From positions 682,001-746,000 of the forward strand of contig NZ_CP074371.1 in assembly GCF_018362975.1 (NCBI RefSeq): a stretch of 64,000 nucleotides of DNA, written 5' to 3'. The position numbers and the translations under genes are program-made. Origin of the DNA: Nocardia tengchongensis. Its GTDB lineage: Bacteria; Actinomycetota; Actinomycetes; Mycobacteriales; Mycobacteriaceae. The notes beneath the pieces were generated by a model, which had not been told where the DNA came from, made no database searches, and saw only the letters and a program-made list of their open reading frames with translations. Positions 26,251 through 36,080 of the stretch are shown piece after piece; the first letter of the stretch is position 1; every line of letters begins with the position of its first letter.

Positions 26251-27984
26251 CTACTTGACCGCCCGCTCGTACGCCTCCGCGAGTTCGATCTGGGTGCGGA
26301 TGCGTTCGCCGAGTTCGGGGGTCCAGTCCGGTGGGGCGGCGACGGCGGCCCAGCCGTCGAGGACCAGGGAGCCGTAGCGGTGGCCGTGGCCGTCGCTGAC
26401 GCCCTGGGCGTTGGTGAGGTCGGCGACCACCTGCCAGAAGGTGACGAAGGGCCACCAGCGCATCTGGGGTGAGACGTCGGCGCCGCGCGGTTCGGACAGC
26501 CAATCCGGTTGGGAGAAGATGAGATCCGAGGACCACCAGACGATCGGGTCGGACGGATGCTGCAGGTAGGCGATGCGCGGCTTACGCCATTCGGGCGAGG
26601 GTTTGTTCAAATCGGCAGCGGTGGCGGCGAATCGGACCACCAGGCCGTCGGCGTAGATCGGGTCGACCTCGCGGGTGCCGAGGTCACGGCGTTGTACGAA
26701 CTGGCGCCACAGGTGATTCGAGTTGGGTGGGCCCACCCAGAGCGCGCCGTCGACCTTGGAGCGCAGGTCGGCCAGTCCGTCGAAGGCGGATTCGGAGCCC
26801 TGCGAGCCGAGGCTCTCGCCGTACACGAGCAGTTTGGGGCGGTGCTCGGCCGGTCGTTGCGACCAGGCCCGGTACACCGCGTCGAACATGGTGCGCCCGT
26901 TGGCCGCGACCTTCTCGCGGTCCGCCAGGAACGACAGCACGCTGGGCAGATACGAGTACTGGGAGGCCACGATCGCGGTGTCGCCGCCCCACATGTATTC
27001 GAGTGCGGCGGCCGCCTCCCCGTTCACCCAGCCGGTCCCGGTGGTGGTGGCCAGCACCAGCACCTTGCGATCGAAGGCCCCGGTGCGCTCGAGTTCGGCG
27101 ACGGCCATGTCCTCCTCGCGCATGTCCTGGGTCGCCGATTTCAGGCCCACGTACACCCGAATCGGTTCGCGCGCGGGCTTTCCGGTGACGGCACTGATCA
27201 ATACCGGATCGGGTCCGTGCGAAACGAACCACCGCCCCTCCGACCCCAGCGTCTCCCACTTGGCCAGCGAGGCCGGGCTCCCCGAGCGTTCGGGTTTCAC
27301 CGGCTGCACCGCGAAGTCGGTCATCTTGTCGTTGCGCACGCTGAACGCCGAGTTGGCGACCGCGAAGAAGGCGCGGGTGGCGACGCCGTTGAACAGGGTC
27401 ACGATGAGCACGGTGAGCAGCAGTACGCCGAGGGCGGGCGCGAGCGCGGGCGGCACCTTCACCCAGCGGCTGAGCAGCCGGGCCAGGAAACGCACGGCTT
27501 CCCGCAGCGTGCGGTAGCCGGCGACGACGAGTGCGCCGACCGCGAAACTCAGCCCGCCCGTTCGCAGATACGCGGCGCGGGTGGTGCCTTCCATGCCCAT
27601 CAGCGTGGTGATCTCGCGCTGCCAGTCGGCCGACAGCACCAGCATGTAGGCGGCCACCGCCATACACGCCACGACGATGCCGACCTTCACCAGATAGCGC
27701 ACCCATTCGGGCGGCGTCTCGAGCGGGATGCGTGGCCGGATCCAGCGCCGGAACGCCCATTGCAGGATGCAGCCGACGCCGTAGCCGATGGCGGCGTTGA
27801 GCCCGGTGATGAGTCCTTGGAACAGCCAGTCGCGCGGCACCAGTGAGGGTGTCACCGACCAGGCGAAGAAGATGGTCGCGACCACCAGCCCCGTGTGGTT
27901 GAGATCGATGATGTCCTCCACCCGCCGCGCGACCACCACTGCGCGCGTGCGCAGCCGGGTGAGAGCGTGGGCGGAGTCCAGCAC
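26251..27984 (-). CDS. Membrane alpha/beta-hydrolase family protein (PF15420/PF10081 type)
   Basis: 577 aa. About five N-terminal membrane helices (residues ~38-230) are followed by a large alpha/beta-hydrolase domain with the nucleophile elbow YGESLGSQGSESAF near residue 391 and SDPIVWWSSDLIF toward the C-terminus. This two-part architecture is common in mycolic-acid actinobacteria; enzymatic substrate is unknown. It ends next to the CPBP protease gene and reads away from the YiaAB-like gene. Confidence 0.8.
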   Translation of the reverse strand: MLDSAHALTRLRTRAVVVARRVEDIIDLNHTGLVVATIFFAWSVTPSLVPRDWLFQGLITGLNAAIGYGVGCILQWAFRRWIRPRIPLETPPEWVRYLVKVGIVVACMAVAAYMLVLSADWQREITTLMGMEGTTRAAYLRTGGLSFAVGALVVAGYRTLREAVRFLARLLSRWVKVPPALAPALGVLLLTVLIVTLFNGVATRAFFAVANSAFSVRNDKMTDFAVQPVKPERSGSPASLAKWETLGSEGRWFVSHGPDPVLISAVTGKPAREPIRVYVGLKSATQDMREEDMAVAELERTGAFDRKVLVLATTTGTGWVNGEAAAALEYMWGGDTAIVASQYSYLPSVLSFLADREKVAANGRTMFDAVYRAWSQRPAEHRPKLLVYGESLGSQGSESAFDGLADLRSKVDGALWVGPPNSNHLWRQFVQRRDLGTREVDPIYADGLVVRFAATAADLNKPSPEWRKPRIAYLQHPSDPIVWWSSDLIFSQPDWLSEPRGADVSPQMRWWPFVTFWQVVADLTNAQGVSDGHGHRYGSLVLDGWAAVAAPPDWTPELGERIRTQIELAEAYERAVK

Positions 27985-28135
27985 CCGTCAAGTATGGCCG
28001 CACCCGGCCGGATTCCGGGGAGCCCCGCATGTGAGAGACACCATCACACGGGCGTGTCGACCACGACTTCTACCGGGGTGCACTCGAGTAGATGTACTCG
28101 GTCGATTCGACGGTGAGCCGGCCAAACTCGGATTC

Positions 28136-28423
28136 ATGAGCAACCCGAGCGCACAGACCAAGAGCACCACGGCGTTTCTGGCGCAGGCCGCGATCGCCTT
28201 CGGAATCAGCTTCTGCGCCTTGATCATCGGCATCGCCTACCTCCCCCTCGACATCTGGCAGCGCGGCTTCCTCCTGATGGCCATGCTGTTCCTGGTCAGC
28301 AGCAGCTTCACCCTCGCGAAAGTGATTCGCGACCAGCATGAATCGTCGAAGGTCCACCACCGCATCGACGAGGCCCGGATGGAAAAGCTGATGGCCGAAC
28401 ACGACCCGTTCAAGATCAATTGA
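28136..28423 (+). CDS. YiaA/YiaB-family small inner membrane protein
   Basis: 95 aa, with two transmembrane helices (AAIAFGISFCALIIGIAYL and RGFLLMAMLFLVSSSFTLA) and a charged C-terminal tail ending MAEHDPFKIN. This is the YiaAB two-helix domain. The start at 28136 (MSNPSAQTKST) is chosen because upstream codons in this frame lack domain character. No role is established for the family. The next gene on the same strand starts 62 bp later. Confidence 0.75.
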   Translation: MSNPSAQTKSTTAFLAQAAIAFGISFCALIIGIAYLPLDIWQRGFLLMAMLFLVSSSFTLAKVIRDQHESSKVHHRIDEARMEKLMAEHDPFKIN

Positions 28424-28484
28424 GCGGTAGGCTCGGCTGTCCCTCTTGATGGACAAGGGGCTTCTGTATGGGGAGATACACAGT

Positions 28485-29036
28485 ATGAAGAAGTCGGTCC
28501 TCGGTCGCTCGAGCGTCGGATTCGCTGCCATGGCAGCGGTGGGGGCGGCCGCGATCGCGACAGCCACGACCGCGTCCGCGGGTGTCGTGAACACCTTGCA
28601 GCTGCAGGCCTCGACGGCCTACTGCGTCGGCACCACGTACACGGTCAGCCTGTCCGCCGCCGATGCCACGGCGCTGATGGCGCAGGCCACGGGTTACTCG
28701 GACATCCAGGTCGGTTTTGCTCCCGCTCCGCAGGGACAGGTCATCATCATCGGGACGGTGCCGTACGTCGTCGGCCAAGGTGTAGTCGTGAATTGGACGC
28801 CGCCCTCCGCGGGAGCCTTCAGCCTCTCGGCGTACGCCTATGACTCGGCGCTCGGCCCCAACGCGATCATCGATTCCATGATCCCGAACGTCAACGTGGT
28901 CCAGAGCGCCCCGGCCGGCGCCAGCTGCACACCGGGCACGACGACTCCGCCCACGACCACTCCGCCGACCTCGAACACCGGTAGCGCCAACTCGATTCCG
29001 GTGATCGGCCCGCTGCTGAGCAGCCTGTTCCACTAA
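28485..29036 (+). CDS. Secreted protein of unknown function with a Thr/Pro-rich linker
   Basis: 183 aa. A Sec signal peptide (MKKSVLGRSSVGFAAMAAVG ... ATTASA, cleavage near residue 34) is followed by a small beta-rich domain with two Cys (YCVGTTY and ASCTPG) that could form a disulfide. A TTTPPTTTPPT stretch and a short hydrophobic tail ending LLSSLFH follow. GGGAG lies 9 nt before the ATG at 28485. I do not recognise a named family; it resembles small exported proteins common in Nocardia. The tail might associate with the envelope. Confidence 0.7.
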   Translation: MKKSVLGRSSVGFAAMAAVGAAAIATATTASAGVVNTLQLQASTAYCVGTTYTVSLSAADATALMAQATGYSDIQVGFAPAPQGQVIIIGTVPYVVGQGVVVNWTPPSAGAFSLSAYAYDSALGPNAIIDSMIPNVNVVQSAPAGASCTPGTTTPPTTTPPTSNTGSANSIPVIGPLLSSLFH

Positions 29037-29085
29037 GCACGCGGCGCGGCGGCAACTCGATCGAGCTGTCCCGCACGGGAAATGG

Positions 29086-29119
29086 CGAGAGCCCGCCGGA
29101 TCGGACCGGCGGGCTCTCG
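29086..29119. terminator. Bidirectional terminator between the secreted-protein gene and purL
   Basis: CGAGAGCCCGCCGG (29086-29099) pairs perfectly with CCGGCGGGCTCTCG (29106-29119). It lies 49 nt after the secreted-protein stop and 38 nt beyond the purL stop, between convergent genes. Confidence 0.85.
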
Positions 29120-29157
29120 TTCATGTTCACGGCCTCATGGCCGTTTCGGTTCAGCGC

Positions 29158-31451
29158 TCAGTGGTCGGAGTTGCCGAACAGGGCGGGGAGGGTGGCCTCG
29201 TGGGCGGCGCGAAGCTCGTCCAGGGTGGCCTTGAACAGGCCCTGCACCTCGACCGAGTCGGAGCCGTCGTCGACGACGCCGATGCGGACCCACGGCAGGC
29301 CGCGGGCGTCGCACATCTTGGTGAAGCGGGTCTCCTCCGAGCGGGGGACGGCGACCAGGACGCGGCCGGCCGACTCGGAGAAGAGGGTGACGAACGGGTC
29401 GGCGCCCTCGGGAAGGATGATGCGGCAGGCGGTTTCGCCGGCCAGCGCGGCCTCCACGACGGTCTGGATCAGGCCGCCCTCGGAGATGTCGTGGGCGGCG
29501 GAGACCATGCCGTCGCGCGAACCCGACACCAGGATCTCGGAGATCAACTGTTCGCGGGCGAAGTCGACCTTCGGGGGCAGGCCGCCGAGGTGGTCGTGCT
29601 CGACCTGCGCCCAGATGGAGCCGTCGAGTTCGTCGCGGGTCTCGCCGAGCAGGATGAGGGTTTCGCCCGGCTCGGTGCCCAGGCCGGTCGGGATGCGGCG
29701 GTGCACATCGTCGATGACGCCGAGCACGCCGACCACGGGGTCGGCAGGATGGCGGTCTGACCGGTCTGGTTGTAGAAGGACACGTTGCCGCCGGTGACCG
29801 GAATGCCCAGCGCCGCACAGCCGTCCGCGAGACCGCGCACGGCCTGCTGGAACTGCCACATGACGCCCGGGTCCTCCGGCGAACCGAAGTTGAGGCAGTT
29901 GGTGACGGCCTTCGGGACGGCGCCGGTGACGGCGACATTGCGGAAGGCCTCGGCCAGCGCCAGCTGCGCGCCGGTGTACGGGTCCAGCTTGGTGTAGCGG
30001 CCGGAAGCGTCGGTGGCCAGGGCGATGCCGCGGCCGGACTCCTCGTCGATGCGGATGACACCGGCGTCGGCGTTCTCGGCGAGCACGGTGTTGCCGCGCA
30101 CGTAGCGGTCGTACTGCTCGGTGATCCACTTGCGCGAGCACAGCTGCGGGCTGGCCAGCATCTTCATCAGGGTGGCGCGCAGTTCGTCGCCGGTCTGCGG
30201 GCGGTTCAGGCGGGTGGCCGAATCCGCGTTCAGCGCATCCTGATCCGCGGGCCGCTGCACCGGGCGCTCGTAGACGGGGCCCTGGTGGGCGACGGTGCGC
30301 GGCGGCACGTCGACCACGGTCTCGCCGTGCCAGGTGATGACCAGACGGTCGCCGTCGGTGACCTCACCGATGACGTTGGCGTTGACGTCCCACTTCTTGC
30401 AGACGGCCATGAAGGCGTCCACGTTCTCGGGGGTGACGACCGCGCACATGCGCTCCTGCGATTCGCTCGACAGGATCTCGGCGGCGGTCATGCCGGCGGC
30501 GCGCAGCGGCACCTGGTCCAGGTCGACGAGCATGCCGCCGTCGCCGGCCGCGGCCAGTTCCGAGGTGGCGCAGGACAGTCCGGCGCCGCCGAGGTCCTGG
30601 ATGCCGACCACGAGGCCGGCGTGGTACAGCTCGAGACAGCACTCGATGAGCACCTTCTCGGCGAACGGGTCGCCGACCTGGACGCTCGGGAGCTTCTTAC
30701 GGCCGGAACCGGATTCGTCGCCGGAGAAGCTGTCCGAGGCGAGCACGGACACGCCGCCGATGCCGTCGAGGCCGGTGCGCGCGCCGAACAGGATGATCTT
30801 GTTGCCCTGGCCGGAGGCGAAAGCCAGGTGCAGGTCCTCGACCCGCATGACGCCCGCGCACAGCGCGTTGACGAGCGGGTTGCCCTGGTAGGACGGGTCG
30901 AACACGGTCTCGCCGCCCACGTTCGGCAGGCCCAGCGAGTTGCCGTAACCGCCGACACCGCGCACCACGCCGTCGACGACGCGACGGGTGTCGGGGTGGT
31001 CGGCCGCACCGAAGCGCAGCTGGTCCATCACCGCGATCGGGCGCGCGCCCATGGCCATGATGTCGCGCACGATGCCGCCGACGCCGGTGGCCGCACCCTG
31101 GTAGGGCTCCACATAGGAGGGGTGGTTGTGCGATTCGACCTTGAAGGTGACCGCCCAGCCGTCGCCGATGTCGACCACGCCCGCGTTCTCGCCGATGCCC
31201 GCGAGCATCGACTTCTTCATCTCGTCGGTGGTGGTCTCACCGAAGTAGCGCAGGTGCACCTTGGAGGACTTGTAGGAGCAGTGCTCCGACCACATCACCG
31301 AGTACATGGCGAGCTCGGCGTCGGTGGGACGGCGCCCGAGGATCTCCTTGATCCGGGCGTACTCGTCGTCCTTGAGGCCGAGTTCCTTGTAGGGCTGCGG
31401 GTGGTCCGAGGTGGCCGCGGCGTTGCTGACGGTATCGACGTGGCTGGTCAC
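29158..31451 (-). CDS. purL: Phosphoribosylformylglycinamidine synthase subunit PurL (frame broken near 29739)
   Basis: ATP-dependent FGAM synthase large subunit (small type, working with PurQ and PurS). The N-terminal 570 codons (MTSHVDTV ... [15 protein letters not shown] ... [26 protein letters not shown]) end in nonsense after TAILPTP. The other frame resumes at [18 protein letters not shown] ... HDISEGGL ... LFGNSDH. One C missing from the run at 29737-29740 (plus strand) explains it; the corrected protein is 764 aa, the normal length. GTG start at 31451 with AAAGGA upstream. Presumed sequence error. Confidence 0.92.
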
Positions 31452-31796
31452 GGGAATACCAGAGTCCTTTCGGCCGGGCAGGTCGGAAGCGAATGCCCGC
31501 GTTGCTGGATGTCGGCGAGATACCAGCCGAGTCTATTGCCTGGGTTTTCCGCGCTTTACGCCGCCTCCTCCGCCTCCCCGAGACTTCAGCGCCCGGCGAA
31601 CGAGCCGTAACCGGTCCCGCATGCGGACCTGCGGTCGATTACCGAACCGATTCTGGGCGTTCCCAGGGAGTTACCCGCATCGGCACGAAATCAGTTGTCG
31701 CCTCGGCGGACGAGAACAACTCGGCCATATCTGTGACCACCGCCACTTTCAGGCCCTGGACCGCTGCCCGAGGCGCGAGCGGTCACCCGTTACTCT
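31452..31796. other. 345-bp divergent intergenic region between purL and the GT87 gene
   Basis: No gene is supported here. On the minus strand a TAGACT box (31535-31530) could be the purL -10, giving a 5' leader of about 75 nt. On the plus strand TACTCT (31791-31796) ends six bases before a GTG at 31803. I see no clear riboswitch or long hairpin. Confidence 0.4.
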
Positions 31797-33062
31797 GTGG
31801 CGGTGAACGATCGATCCGGGGTCGCGGATCCGACCGAACAACCCGTGACCACGCCTGCAGGGCTGACTCGACGGCAGGGAGAGCTGCTCCTGGTCGCGGT
31901 CGCACTGTTCGCGGTGTCCGCCTTCATCAGCTATCAGGCCAAGCTCTGGCACGGGTACATCGACCTGCAGGTGTATCGGAACGGTGCGCGGGCCTGGCTG
32001 GACGGCAAGGATCTGTACGGGCCGATGCCGCCGGTTTTCGGGCTCGGACTGCCGTTCACCTATCCCCCGCTGGCCGCGTTGTTCTTCGCGCCGCTGGCCC
32101 TGATGCCCCTGGCGATCGCGGAGTGGGCGGTGCTCGCGGTGTCGATCGCCTCGCTGGGCGTGACCCTGTGGGTGGTGCTGGACCGGATCCGGCCGACCCT
32201 GGCCTGGCAGACCCGCGTGGCCATCGTGATCGGCGCGGTCGCCGTGCTGCAGCTGCTGGAACCGATCCGCCAGACCTACGGGTTCGGGCAGATCAACCTG
32301 GTGTTGATGGCCGCGGTCGCACTGGACTGCCTGGCGCGCAAGACCTTCTGGCCGCGCGGCATGCTGATCGGTATCGCGGTGTCGGTGAAGCTGACGCCGG
32401 GCGGCTATCTCCTCTACTTCCTGCTGCGTAAGGACTGGAGGGGCGCGATCACCCTGGTGGTGTCCGCCATCGGTGCGGTCGCGGTGGGTTTCGTGCTGTT
32501 CCCGCACGATTCGCCGGAGTACTGGTTCCACACGCTGGCCGACACCGGTCGCATCGGCCCGCCCTGGTACGCGGGTAATCAGTCGATCAAGGGTTTCGTG
32601 TTCCGGCTCGGCTATTCGACGTCGGTGTCCACGCTGCTGTGGCTGGTGTTGTCGGTGGCCGCGGTGGCCTTGGCTGCACTGTGGATGAAGCGGCTGCTGG
32701 ACTCGGGCGCGAATGTGGCCGCGCTGATGGTGAACGCGGCCGCGGTGCTGCTGGTTTCGCCGGTGTCCTGGTCGCATCACTGGGTGTGGATCGCGCCCGC
32801 GCTGCTGGTGGCCGCCGACGCGATCGCCCGCGGCCGCCGCAATCCGTGGTTCCTGGGCGCGGTCGGCGCGGCCGTGGTCATGTTCGCGATCGGGCCGATG
32901 TGGCTGCTCCCGCACGATCATGATCGGGAACTCACCTGGAACTGGTGGCAGCAGCTGGTCGGCAACAGCTACGTGTTGTTCACGCTGGCCGTCTTCGTGG
33001 TGGCCGCGCTGACTTACCACCCGAAGCCCGCCGCGGCGGAAGCCGAACTGTCCAAGGCTTAG
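31797..33062 (+). CDS. GT87-family polyprenol-phosphate-mannose-type glycosyltransferase
   Basis: 421 aa, with about ten transmembrane helices. The signature IDLQVYRNGARAWLDGKDLYG near residue 60 (Asp in the first external loop) and FTYPPLAALFFAPLAL are typical of GT87/DUF2029 enzymes such as mycobacterial PimE, which add mannose to envelope lipids or arabinogalactan-type polymers from polyprenyl donors. Exact acceptor unknown. Either GTG 31797 or GTG 31803 could start; the TACTCT box favours a leaderless start at 31803. It ends close to a strong terminator. Confidence 0.85.
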   Translation: MAVNDRSGVADPTEQPVTTPAGLTRRQGELLLVAVALFAVSAFISYQAKLWHGYIDLQVYRNGARAWLDGKDLYGPMPPVFGLGLPFTYPPLAALFFAPLALMPLAIAEWAVLAVSIASLGVTLWVVLDRIRPTLAWQTRVAIVIGAVAVLQLLEPIRQTYGFGQINLVLMAAVALDCLARKTFWPRGMLIGIAVSVKLTPGGYLLYFLLRKDWRGAITLVVSAIGAVAVGFVLFPHDSPEYWFHTLADTGRIGPPWYAGNQSIKGFVFRLGYSTSVSTLLWLVLSVAAVALAALWMKRLLDSGANVAALMVNAAAVLLVSPVSWSHHWVWIAPALLVAADAIARGRRNPWFLGAVGAAVVMFAIGPMWLLPHDHDRELTWNWWQQLVGNSYVLFTLAVFVVAALTYHPKPAAAEAELSKA

Positions 33063-33098
33063 TCACGCATACCTACCGCGTCAGTCACGGCGAGACGA

Positions 33099-33137
33099 GA
33101 AAGGGCCGCCCGCACAGATTGTGCGGGCGGCCCTTTC
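33099..33137. terminator. Strong bidirectional terminator between convergent GT87 and M18 genes
   Basis: An 18-bp perfect stem: GAAAGGGCCGCCCGCACA (33099-33116) with TGTGCGGGCGGCCCTTTC (33120-33137) and a 3-nt loop. AAAG/CTTT ends give both strands a short T-tract. Confidence 0.92.
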
Positions 33138-33154
33138 GTCGTCGAGGCGTCGGG

Positions 33155-34474
33155 TCAGCGCACAGGTTCCGGCGTGAGGAACGCGGCGAGCGCCGCGGCG
33201 TAGGTGGCGACGTCGGCCGCGCCCATCATTTCCCGCGCCGAGTGCATGGCCAGCTGGGCCGCGCCGACGTCGGCGGTGGGCATGCCGGTGCGGGCCGCGG
33301 TCATCGGCCCGATGGTGGAGCCGCACGGCAGGTCGGCGCGGTGCACGTAGCGCTGCAACGGCACGGCGGCCTGTGCGCAGGCGAGGGCGAAGGCGCCCGC
33401 GCCGGTGGCGTCGGTGGCGTAGCGCAGGTTCTGGTTGACCTTGAGCACCGGGCCGCCGTTCACTTCGATGCGGTGGGCGGGCTCGTGCCGGTCCTGGTAG
33501 TTGGGGTGGGTCGCGTGCGCCATGTCGCCGGAGGCGCACACCGATCCGGCCAGGGCCGCCAGGTATTCGGCGCGCCCGCCGCCGCGGGTGAGCACGATGC
33601 GTTCCAGCACGGTGGGCAGCAGGTCGGATTGGGCGCCGCGGTCGGATTGGCTGCCGACCTCCTCGTGGTCGAACATGGCCAGCACCGGGACCGCCGCGCC
33701 GGGTGCGGCGATGGCGGCGAGGAAGGCGCGCAGTCCGGCGTAGCAGGTGCCCTGGTTGTCGAGCCGGGGCGCGCTCACCAGGTCCCGGTCGCGTCCGATC
33801 AGGCTGGACGGCACCAGGTCGTGGGTCATGAGTTCCCAGCCGAGCACGGTGTCGGCCGCGATGCCGGAGCGTTCGGCAAGGAACGCCAGGAACGAGCGCG
33901 GTTCGCCGCCGATCCCCCACACCGCGTTCACGTGCCGCTGCGGATCGAGTTGCACGCCGCGCCGGTCCTCGGAGAGGTGGATGGCCAGTTGCGGCACCCG
34001 CAGGATCGGTTCGTCGATGCGAATCAGCTGCTCCCGCACCGTGTTTCCGTCGCGGATCGAGAGTCGTCCGGAGATGCCGAGGTCGCGGTCGAGCCAGGAG
34101 TTGAGCCAGGCGCCGCCGTAGGGTTCGAGCCCGACCATCTGCCAGCCCGCGACGGCGCTGTCGGGGTGTTGTTTGACGCGCAGGTTGGGGCTGTCGGTGT
34201 GGGCGCCGATCACGCGGAAGGGTGTGGCCTGTCCGGCGTGGAAGCCGGTGGGTGCACCGGTCCCGCTGTCCGCCCAGGCGACCAGCGAGCCGCCGCGCAC
34301 CACGTAGTGGCGGCCCGCGCTTTCGGCGGGCCAGGGCGCCGATTCGGCCAGCCGGGTGAAGCCGTGATCGTCGAGTTCCGCTGCGACGGTGCGGCAGACG
34401 TGGAACGGCGACGGGGAGGCATCGATGAATTCACACAGGCCGGTGGCGGTCGCAGTGGTCTCGGCTACAGGCAT
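33155..34474 (-). CDS. pepC: M18 family aminopeptidase
   Basis: 439 aa cytosolic zinc aminopeptidase (aspartyl/leucyl type). Metal-binding motifs are visible: [14 protein letters not shown] near residue 92, [15 protein letters not shown] near residue 268, and the C-terminal [25 protein letters not shown]. The family removes N-terminal residues from peptides and forms large oligomers. It corresponds by position to Rv0800 in M. tuberculosis (from memory). It lies 23 bp downstream of the MarR gene start region on the same strand and is followed by the shared terminator. Confidence 0.9.
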   Translation of the reverse strand: MPVAETTATATGLCEFIDASPSPFHVCRTVAAELDDHGFTRLAESAPWPAESAGRHYVVRGGSLVAWADSGTGAPTGFHAGQATPFRVIGAHTDSPNLRVKQHPDSAVAGWQMVGLEPYGGAWLNSWLDRDLGISGRLSIRDGNTVREQLIRIDEPILRVPQLAIHLSEDRRGVQLDPQRHVNAVWGIGGEPRSFLAFLAERSGIAADTVLGWELMTHDLVPSSLIGRDRDLVSAPRLDNQGTCYAGLRAFLAAIAAPGAAVPVLAMFDHEEVGSQSDRGAQSDLLPTVLERIVLTRGGGRAEYLAALAGSVCASGDMAHATHPNYQDRHEPAHRIEVNGGPVLKVNQNLRYATDATGAGAFALACAQAAVPLQRYVHRADLPCGSTIGPMTAARTGMPTADVGAAQLAMHSAREMMGAADVATYAAALAAFLTPEPVR

Positions 34475-34497
34475 CCCCGATCCTAAGGAACCCTGAT

Positions 34498-34938
34498 TCA
34501 GTTTCCCGGGAGTGGGGCTTCCGCGACGCGGCCCAGCAGCCGGACCAGCTCGAGATAGTCGTCGCTGCCGAGGCTGCGGCGCATCTCGGCTTCGGCCCGG
34601 GCTTCCTCGGCGCGGACGTCGGCGACCAGTTCCTCGCCGCGTCGGCTCAAACCGATGAGGATGCGGCGGCGGTCGTCGGCGGCAGCGACCCGGAAGATGA
34701 GTCCGCGCTCGGCGAGGTGGTCGGCGTGCCGGGTGGCCGAGGAGGGCGGTAGCTGCGCCCGCGTGGCCAGCTCACTCATGGTGATGCCGACCTCGGCGGA
34801 CAGATTTGTGAGCATGCACCATTGATCGGCGGTGAGCCGCCGCGCACACAGCGCTGCGTCCAGGTGACGAAGCCAACTCCGCTCGGCAGCTCGGAGGGCT
34901 CCATGCAAGGTGGAAAATCCACCTAGAATTGTCGCCAT
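34498..34938 (-). CDS. MarR family transcriptional regulator
   Basis: 146 aa. The winged helix-turn-helix is visible around residues 35-105 ([48 protein letters not shown]) with the wing [15 protein letters not shown]. MarR dimers usually repress a divergent gene and release on binding a phenolic or other small ligand. Here the divergent gene, with only 47 bp between starts, encodes an AmiC-like ligand-binding protein, so shared control is likely. Cys41 lies in the recognition region and may be redox-relevant (inference). Confidence 0.88.
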   Translation of the reverse strand: MATILGGFSTLHGALRAAERSWLRHLDAALCARRLTADQWCMLTNLSAEVGITMSELATRAQLPPSSATRHADHLAERGLIFRVAAADDRRRILIGLSRRGEELVADVRAEEARAEAEMRRSLGSDDYLELVRLLGRVAEAPLPGN

Positions 34939-34985
34939 ATTTCCCGCCCGTCAGAAAACCGCTTGAACGAGGGGAAGGGTAACCG

Positions 34986-36059
34986 ATGTCCCCGTTCGAC
35001 GGGAATCCCGAGAACATCTTCGAGATCATCAACATAGTTCCGCAGCAGGGTCCCGGCGGTATCTTCGGGCCTTCCTGCGAGGCGGCCATTTCACTGGCGT
35101 TGGAAGAAATCAACTCCGGTACCGGAATTCTGGGAAGAGAATTGCGGGTCACCCACATTGACGGCGGCCGGGAACCGGCGGTGGTCGCGGCGGAGGTGGC
35201 GGCGCTGCTGGCCACCGGCATGGTGCACGCGGTCACCGGGTGGCACACCTCGGCAGTGCGGCGCGCGGTGGAGCAGGTCACGGCCGGTCGGGTGCCGTAT
35301 CTGTTCGCCACCGATCACGAGGGCCTGACGGCGCGTTCGGCCCCGGCCGGGTTGTTCATGATCGGCGCGGATCCCAAGCATCAGATCCTGCCGGCCCTGG
35401 ACTGGTTGCGGCGTTCCTTCGACGCCCGGCGCTGGGCGATCATCGGCAACGACTACGTGTGGCCGCGGCGGACCGCGCAGGCGGTGCGGGCCGAGCTGGC
35501 GGATCCGTCGCTGATTCCGCTGGAGGTGTTCGTGCCCATGGACACTCGGGATTTCCGGGGTTTCCTCGACGATCCGCGGCTGGATCTGGCCGACGGTGTG
35601 ATCGTGCTGCTGGTCGGCGCGGACGTGGCCCGTTTCAATGTGCAGTTCACCCGTACCGGGCGTTCGGCGCAGCAGGTCCGGGTGAGCCCAGCGGTGGACG
35701 AGAACGTGCTGCTGGCGGCCGGCGAGGGCGCGAATCACAATCTGTTCGTGCCGTCGGGCTTCTTCGTGAACGGACCGCGCGATCGGGAGCGGCTGGAGCG
35801 CTATCACCGACTACACGGGGGCTTCGCGCCCTCACTCACGAATTTCAGCAATACCAGTTACGAGGCCATCCACACCTTGCGCGGCATGGCGGAGCTGGCC
35901 GGATCCTTGGAGGTGGGGCGGATTCAGGCCGCGATCGCGGACTGTCCGGTCATCGAAACCCCGTGGGGTGAGCTCGGTTTCGAGGGCCGACAAGCGATCC
36001 GCCCGACCTGGCTGGCCAGGGCGGGCGGCATCGACTTCGAGATCCTGGATGGGATCTGA
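34986..36059 (+). CDS. AmiC-like periplasmic-binding-fold protein without a signal peptide
   Basis: 357 aa. It has the type I periplasmic-binding fold of branched-chain amino-acid/amide receptors (SLALEEINSGTGILGRELRVTHIDGG; AVTGWHTSAVRRAVEQVTA; LPALDWLRRSFDARRWAIIGNDYVW). The protein starts MSPFDGNPENIFEIINIVP with no signal peptide, so it should stay in the cytoplasm, like Pseudomonas AmiC, an amide sensor that controls an antiterminator, and unlike transport receptors. No ABC transporter genes are adjacent. Divergent from a MarR gene; likely a sensor or coregulator (inference). Confidence 0.72.
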   Translation: MSPFDGNPENIFEIINIVPQQGPGGIFGPSCEAAISLALEEINSGTGILGRELRVTHIDGGREPAVVAAEVAALLATGMVHAVTGWHTSAVRRAVEQVTAGRVPYLFATDHEGLTARSAPAGLFMIGADPKHQILPALDWLRRSFDARRWAIIGNDYVWPRRTAQAVRAELADPSLIPLEVFVPMDTRDFRGFLDDPRLDLADGVIVLLVGADVARFNVQFTRTGRSAQQVRVSPAVDENVLLAAGEGANHNLFVPSGFFVNGPRDRERLERYHRLHGGFAPSLTNFSNTSYEAIHTLRGMAELAGSLEVGRIQAAIADCPVIETPWGELGFEGRQAIRPTWLARAGGIDFEILDGI

Positions 36060-36080
36060 TCTATTCGTTTGTGCGCCTGA

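Noticed and set aside
31452..31796. Purine riboswitch upstream of purL
   Set aside because: I could not find the conserved three-way junction core or a long paired leader; only a candidate -10 box is visible.
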